From: a virus | IMG/VR virus record: IMGVR_UViG_3300042397_001699 | Coordinates: 1 to 20,456 of that record | Strand: one strand, 5' to 3' | DNA length: 20,456 bases | Part shown: piece by piece, positions 16,635 through 20,456 of the stretch | How positions within the stretch are numbered: the first letter of the stretch is position 1 | Layout of the letters: each line of letters begins with the position of its first letter | Program-made: the position numbers and the translations under genes | Notes under the pieces: generated by a model | What the model was told of the DNA's origin: nothing | Database searches by the model: none | Seen by the model: the letters and a program-made list of their open reading frames with translations, nothing else

Positions 16635-17367
16635 TAGAACTGTATTTGGTTTCAGGATCATACATCTTAAAATCATCGTACCGAGGATCACCCGGTTCGG
16701 CCCTTTTACCAACACTATAGTCCCCGATATGATTGACTATATTGCTTCCATCAAAAGACTTTAACTTACATGTCTTCATACCAAGTGACTGCAGAGATTT
16801 AGCAACCACATATTCGCTAAGATTCTTTTCTCCGACAATATCCGTATGGTTGATATCTACGAGATCTCTCCGGAAGATACTTGACAAACTCCAGAAATAA
16901 GCTTCTGATAACTCACCTCTGTAGTTTCCTAGTAATATATCATCTTCTAGGGCTTGTGTTTCTTCCTCGTATTCATACCACTTCTGTCTTGTCAAACATA
17001 CTTGAGAAAACATCGGATTGTTTGACGCGATCTCGATCATATCAAGCATCTTGATAGGTTGGGTAAATGTGACGTCATCCTCTGATAGGTACACATAGTC
17101 ACAATCTTTTTGCTTTAACAGTTCGAACGTCGTACGCCATGTCTGAGGAAGACCTAAATTCTCAGGTCTGAGTATAATATCAGTATAACCAAAGCTTTTT
17201 ACTAATTCGAATAAGGTACCGTCATGACGGCCTTTTGGCATATCATCAATAAAGATGCCTTCTACCTCACATCCAGTAAAATCTAACATACTTCTTTGTG
17301 ACTTCAGGGTAGGAATCAGGTATTCGAGGCGGTTAGTCGACCATAATACTTTACAAACTTTCATCAT
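16612..17367 (-). CDS. GT-A fold glycosyltransferase (family 2-like)
   Basis: The 251-aa protein starts CKVLWSTNRLEYLIPTLKSQ, the usual first strand and helix of GT2 enzymes. EGIFIDDMPKGRHDGT fits strand 2. ILRPENLGLPQTWRTTFELL fits the nucleotide-binding helix region. YVYLSEDDVTF (91-101) carries the acidic EDD metal/nucleotide-sugar motif in place of DxD. It would transfer a sugar from a nucleotide donor; acceptor and sugar are unknown. Its ATG is 2 bp past the stop of the upstream oxygenase gene, with CGGAG as ribosome site overlapping that gene's end, so the two are an operon. A second ATG lies one codon in. There is no membrane segment, hence probably cytoplasmic, fitting modification of phage protein or DNA. 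Confidence 0.78.
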   Translation of the reverse strand: MMKVCKVLWSTNRLEYLIPTLKSQRSMLDFTGCEVEGIFIDDMPKGRHDGTLFELVKSFGYTDIILRPENLGLPQTWRTTFELLKQKDCDYVYLSEDDVTFTQPIKMLDMIEIASNNPMFSQVCLTRQKWYEYEEETQALEDDILLGNYRGELSEAYFWSLSSIFRRDLVDINHTDIVGEKNLSEYVVAKSLQSLGMKTCKLKSFDGSNIVNHIGDYSVGKRAEPGDPRYDDFKMYDPETKYSSKNGRKWA

Positions 17368-17369
17368 AC

Positions 17370-17912
17370 TTACTCCGTGTCAAAGAAAAACGTCTGGAAA
17401 AGACGTCCATCATAAAGATCTTTACCAAAATAGTCAAGGCTTGCATGGAATAGGTCACCACGATAAATGACTAAACGGTTGTACTTATTACCTACTATAT
17501 CGATCTTATCCCATTTAGTATAGTCATACGACTCATGTTCATTGTGGGGTGCTCGATATTCTCCGGTTTCTTTGTGTCTGAACATTCCGGTCCCGGCCGT
17601 GTGTGGAGCATCAGGTGACAGGTAACACACTCCAGCCCACATGCTAGTGTGGTCACAATGGATCCATGTCCTATCAAATGCCGTTGTATACTGGAAAGCT
17701 CCGCTATAACCAGAATATTCATGCCAGGTTGTAATATTGCCTACTGGATTCATCCAATGTTGGATGGATGACTTGACGTCTTCTGTCAAGAATGGAACAG
17801 TTCTTTTGCCGGGATAGCTGCCGATAACATCGAACTCTAATGTAAGAGCAGCCGCTCTGACTGCATCCGGGTTGTTATAAAAATTGTCAATAATCATTAG
17901 ATCTAAGTTCAT
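17370..17912 (-). CDS. DUF6445-type Fe(II)/2-oxoglutarate oxygenase-like protein
   Basis: The 180-aa protein matches the style of a family common in marine T4-like phages: MIIDNFYNNPDAVRAAAL at the start, FQYTTAFDRTWIHCDHTSMW, AGTGMFRHKETG, and RLVIYRGDLFHASLDYFG at the end. Metal ligands are His85 and Asp87 (IHCD) and distal His156; Arg170 in GRLFQTFFF would bind 2-oxoglutarate. It should therefore be an active dioxygenase, but no substrate is known to me. It is unrelated in detail to the PKHD-type enzyme at 12802. A GAGGAT ribosome site (17916-17921) precedes the ATG, and a perfect late promoter lies 30 bp upstream. It is cotranscribed with the glycosyltransferase, giving a hydroxylase + glycosyltransferase pair. 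Confidence 0.85.
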   Translation of the reverse strand: MNLDLMIIDNFYNNPDAVRAAALTLEFDVIGSYPGKRTVPFLTEDVKSSIQHWMNPVGNITTWHEYSGYSGAFQYTTAFDRTWIHCDHTSMWAGVCYLSPDAPHTAGTGMFRHKETGEYRAPHNEHESYDYTKWDKIDIVGNKYNRLVIYRGDLFHASLDYFGKDLYDGRLFQTFFFDTE

Positions 17913-17942
17913 AATATCCTCACGTGTACTATATGATGTTTG

Positions 17943-17950
17943 TATTTATA
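17943..17950 (-). promoter_or_regulatory. T4-type late promoter, leftward (TATAAATA)
   Basis: A perfect consensus read on the minus strand, non-coding, 30 bp upstream of ATG 17912. It would drive the oxygenase-glycosyltransferase operon. Confidence 0.85.
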
Positions 17951-17955
17951 AGCTA

Positions 17956-17963
17956 TATAAATA
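17956..17963 (+). promoter_or_regulatory. T4-type late promoter, rightward (TATAAATA)
   Basis: A perfect consensus, non-coding, 33 bp upstream of the gp13 ATG, with an AGAGGT ribosome site at 17987-17992. It is separated from the leftward promoter by only 5 bp. A near match, CATAAATA (17971-17978), follows. Confidence 0.88.
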
Positions 17964-17996
17964 ACTAGAGCATAAATAGAATGAAAAGAGGTTACT

Positions 17997-18740
17997 ATGG
18001 CTGCGCCAACAACAAAATCTGAGTTCAAAGAATATTGCTTACGCAAACTAGGCAAGCCAGTAATCGAGATCAACGTCGATGATGATCAGGTTGATGATCG
18101 TATTGACGAGGCTCTTCGTTACTACTACGATTATCACTTTGATGGTTCAGACAAGATCTATTACAAGCATGCTGTGACTGAAACAGATGTTACCAATAAG
18201 TACATCACGCTGCCAGAAAATATCATTGGTGCAGTTAGTGTTTTTTCAATCGGTGATCCTTCGGTTCGTGCAGATGACCTCTTTAATATCCGTTATCAGA
18301 TCGCTCTGAACGATCTTTATACCCTGACAAACGTCTCGGTTGTTCCATACTATATGGTTATGGAACACCTAGCACTTCTGACTGAGATGCTGGTCGGAAA
18401 GGTGCCTATCAGATATACGCGCCATAAAAATAGATTGTACATTGATACCGACTGGGGCAACCTAGCAGTCGGATCGTTTCTTGTTATAGAAGCATACGAG
18501 ATCGTAGACCCATTGGTATACAATGATGCATGGAATGACCGCTGGTTGCAAAACTATGCAACTGCTCTTATCAAGAGACAGTGGGGATCAAACCTGACCA
18601 AGTTCACCGGCATGAATCTGCCTGGTGGTGTACAGTTCAATGGCGAAAAGATCTATAATGATGCTGTTGATGAAATCACTAAGATGGAAACAGAGATGAT
18701 CTCTGGTTATTCTCTTCCCGTCTTGGATATGATTGGATAA
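17997..18740 (+). CDS. 13: Neck protein gp13 (head completion)
   Basis: The 247-aa protein has the conserved start of T4-like gp13 in marine phages: KSEFKEYCLRKLGKPVIEIN, then the acidic VDDDQVDDRIDEALRYYYDYHFDG. The middle has the beta region and the LYTLTNVSVVPYYMVMEHLA helix. GSFLVIEAYEIVDP and WLQNYATALIKRQWGSNL close the fold. By T4 knowledge gp13 with gp14 seals the filled head and connects it to the tail. It is shorter than T4 gp13 (about 309 aa), as is usual in marine relatives. Late promoter and ribosome site lie directly upstream; gp14 follows after 3 bp. Confidence 0.93.
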   Translation: MAAPTTKSEFKEYCLRKLGKPVIEINVDDDQVDDRIDEALRYYYDYHFDGSDKIYYKHAVTETDVTNKYITLPENIIGAVSVFSIGDPSVRADDLFNIRYQIALNDLYTLTNVSVVPYYMVMEHLALLTEMLVGKVPIRYTRHKNRLYIDTDWGNLAVGSFLVIEAYEIVDPLVYNDAWNDRWLQNYATALIKRQWGSNLTKFTGMNLPGGVQFNGEKIYNDAVDEITKMETEMISGYSLPVLDMIG

Positions 18741-18743
18741 TCT

Positions 18744-19472
18744 GTGTCAACAAATTTCTATTTCAATAATTTCAGTAATAGCCAAGAGCAGCTATTAATA
18801 GAAGATCTAGTCCTAGAGTCTATTAAGATCTATGGCCATGACATGTTTTATTGTCCTAGAACACTTATAGCCAAAGATGATATCTACGGTGAAGATTCTC
18901 TATCTGAATATAATAGTGCTTATCAGATAGACCTATACATTAAGAGTTACGACTCGTATGAAGGCGATGGTTCGTTTCTATCTAAGTTCAACCTAGAGAT
19001 TAGAGACCAGATGACAATTACTGTCTCTGTTCGTAACTTTATGAATGAAATTGGCAACAGTGTTATGATTGATCGCCCACAAGAAGGCGATCTGATTTAT
19101 ATTCCCATGGTCGATCGTATCATGGTCATCAAGTATGTAAATAAGAACGCAGTCTTTTATCAGATGGGCGCGATTCAAATGTACGATCTTACTTGTGAAA
19201 TATACGAGTACAGTTCCGAGCGTCTTAGAACTGGTATCGCTGCTATCGATAATATCGAGCAAGAACGCAGTCTTGATTTGGGAATCTGGGGAATCCTTAC
19301 AAACGATAACTATTTCATAACAGATAACGATGGATACGAGATCATCCAGGGCAACTATAGTTTTGAGCAACAAGCAACGGATGCGTTTGAGGACAACACC
19401 GAGTTCCAGCTGGAAGGCGAGGAGATTCTCGATTGGAGCCAGGTAGATCCATTCTCAGAAGGCGAAGTATAA
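18744..19472 (+). CDS. 14: Neck protein gp14 (head completion)
   Basis: The 242-aa protein starts at GTG 18744, because the family-like start STNFYFNNFSNSQEQLLIED begins there and the next in-frame ATG is too far inside. LVLESIKIYGHDMFYCPRT and the following aromatic-acidic beta pattern are typical of gp14, near the T4 length (256 aa). It works with gp13 at the head-tail joint. The C-terminus is acidic (DNTEFQLEGEEILDWSQVDP). The stop overlaps the gp15 start by 1 bp. Confidence 0.93.
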   Translation: MSTNFYFNNFSNSQEQLLIEDLVLESIKIYGHDMFYCPRTLIAKDDIYGEDSLSEYNSAYQIDLYIKSYDSYEGDGSFLSKFNLEIRDQMTITVSVRNFMNEIGNSVMIDRPQEGDLIYIPMVDRIMVIKYVNKNAVFYQMGAIQMYDLTCEIYEYSSERLRTGIAAIDNIEQERSLDLGIWGILTNDNYFITDNDGYEIIQGNYSFEQQATDAFEDNTEFQLEGEEILDWSQVDPFSEGEV

Positions 19473-20302
19473 TGTTTGGTAGTACATTTTCTCACGATAT
19501 TTTAAGAAAATATGTCATCCTATTTGGAACGCTCTTTAATAATATCTACATTAATCGCCAAGATAATACCGGTAAAACGCAACAGACTATTAAAGTTCCG
19601 TTATCATATGGTCCAAAAGAAAAGTATCTTGCTCGACTTGAAGGCAACCCGGATCTAGACAATAAGATTGCTATGACGGTTCCTCGCATCGCATTTGAGA
19701 TGACATCGTTTCAATACGATCCAGAACGAAAGTTAAATACACTGAACCGTAAGGTTAAGGATAACAAATATCAATATCAACCGGTTCCGTACAATATTAC
19801 GTTTCAGTTATCCATCTTGGTCAAGAACGCAGATGACGGAACAAAGATTGTAGAACAGATTTTACCGTACTTCACTCCAGAGTGGACAGCATCTGTCCAC
19901 CTTATTCCTGATATGGAAGATGATCCGTGGGATATTCCTATTATTATGAATAGTATCTCTTCAGAAGATACATATGAAGGCAACTTTGAAACACGTCGTG
20001 CTATTATCTGGACGCTAGACTTTACGCTAAAAGGTTATGTGTTCGGCCCATCTAAAAGAATCGGCTCAGGTACTGGTCTCGATGGTGGAGTCATTAAATA
20101 CGTTGACGTTAACTTTAGACCGACAGCAAATGTCACAACGGCTAATACCACAAATACCTCGGCCACTGAAACAGTACATGTTTATCCTGGCCTTACCGCA
20201 AACGGTGAACCAACATCTAACGGTGCTGCGTCTATTAACTGGACATTAATTGAAGCAACAGATAACTATGGATTTGTTCATGAGTTCGAAAGTAATGTGT
20301 AA
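19472..20302 (+). CDS. 15: Tail completion / sheath stabiliser gp15
   Basis: The protein is 276 aa from ATG 19472, overlapping the gp14 stop by 1 bp (TAATG). A longer frame back to 19433 is not used because it lies inside gp14. Diagnostic regions are the start FGSTFSHDILRKYVILFGTL, KVPLSYGPKEKYLARL, VPRIAFEMTSFQYDPERKLN and the later WTLDFTLKGYVFGP. In T4, gp15 caps the tail tube and sheath and provides the docking face for the neck. Residues ~221-240 are Asn/Thr-rich (ANVTTANTTNTSATETV), perhaps a flexible insertion. It overlaps gp16 by 1 bp. Confidence 0.95.
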   Translation: MFGSTFSHDILRKYVILFGTLFNNIYINRQDNTGKTQQTIKVPLSYGPKEKYLARLEGNPDLDNKIAMTVPRIAFEMTSFQYDPERKLNTLNRKVKDNKYQYQPVPYNITFQLSILVKNADDGTKIVEQILPYFTPEWTASVHLIPDMEDDPWDIPIIMNSISSEDTYEGNFETRRAIIWTLDFTLKGYVFGPSKRIGSGTGLDGGVIKYVDVNFRPTANVTTANTTNTSATETVHVYPGLTANGEPTSNGAASINWTLIEATDNYGFVHEFESNV

Positions 20303-20456
20303 TGAAAAAGTTAAATAGCATTTTAAACATCCAACCGGATGATACTAGACAGTTTCTTCCAATGGTACAAGATAAGCCAGAAGATCCTACAATACAAAAT
20401 GACTTTGACTATGCCCGTGAGAATCTTATGGATGTAATAGGCAAAGGCCAAGAGGC
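20302..20456 (+). CDS. 16: Terminase small subunit gp16 (3' end outside window)
   Basis: The 51 complete codons read MKKLNSILNIQPDD, then an acidic linker, then FDYARENLMDVIGKGQE. This last helix is the conserved start of T4-like small terminase subunits. By position gp17, the large subunit, should follow. The gene is cut by the window edge, not broken. Confidence 0.85.
   Translation, partial: MKKLNSILNIQPDDTRQFLPMVQDKPEDPTIQNDFDYARENLMDVIGKGQE

Noticed and set aside
18993-19373. 126-codon minus-strand frame opposite gp14
   Set aside because: No ribosome site or recognisable motif, and fully inside a well supported gene.
19433-19471. Upstream start for gp15
   Set aside because: It would lie inside gp14; the family-like start FGSTFSHDIL begins at ATG 19472 in a TAATG junction.

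Overview
The window is a piece of a tailed-phage genome of the T4-like (contractile-tail myovirus) type. The right end carries the neck and packaging genes in T4 order: gp13, gp14, gp15 and the start of gp16 (terminase small subunit). The late promoters match the T4 late consensus TATAAATA. The fibre repeat styles, the DUF6445-type oxygenase and the small conserved proteins downstream of the fibres resemble those I associate with marine T4-like phages. The host cannot be fixed from this sequence. No photosynthesis genes or RNA genes were seen.

Layout. (1) Positions 1-11534, plus strand: virion adhesion block. It holds a huge tail fibre cut by the left edge (collagen-like repeats, nine FYDS-type repeats, C-terminal S74 chaperone), a 402-aa beta-rich structural protein, a second giant fibre of 1408 aa with the same architecture, two small proteins, and a glycine-rich protein resembling the distal adhesins of T-even-like phages. 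(2) Positions 11552-16168, plus strand: a tight cassette of six genes that overlap or nearly touch. They encode an NDP-forming acyl-CoA synthetase alpha-subunit-like protein, an Fe(II)/2-oxoglutarate hydroxylase, a SAM methyltransferase, a GNAT-like acetyltransferase, a sulfotransferase-like protein and a protein of unknown function. (3) Positions 16157-17912, minus strand: a 112-aa unknown protein with its own late promoter, then a two-gene operon of a GT-A glycosyltransferase and a second Fe/2OG oxygenase. (4) From 17997, plus strand: the neck and packaging genes. A back-to-back pair of perfect late promoters, forming a 21-bp palindrome, separates blocks 3 and 4.

How the parts may work together. 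Blocks 1 and 4 build the virion. Blocks 2 and 3 are accessory: hydroxylase, glycosyl-, sulfo-, methyl- and acetyl-transferase genes placed directly after two collagen-like fibres and under apparent late control. The most interesting reading is a phage post-translational modification system acting on the fibres or adhesin, in the way collagen is hydroxylated and glycosylated. This is inference; modification of host surface or small molecules is the main alternative. The only gaps without a gene are short: 16496-16611 and 17913-17996 hold promoters and inverted repeats.
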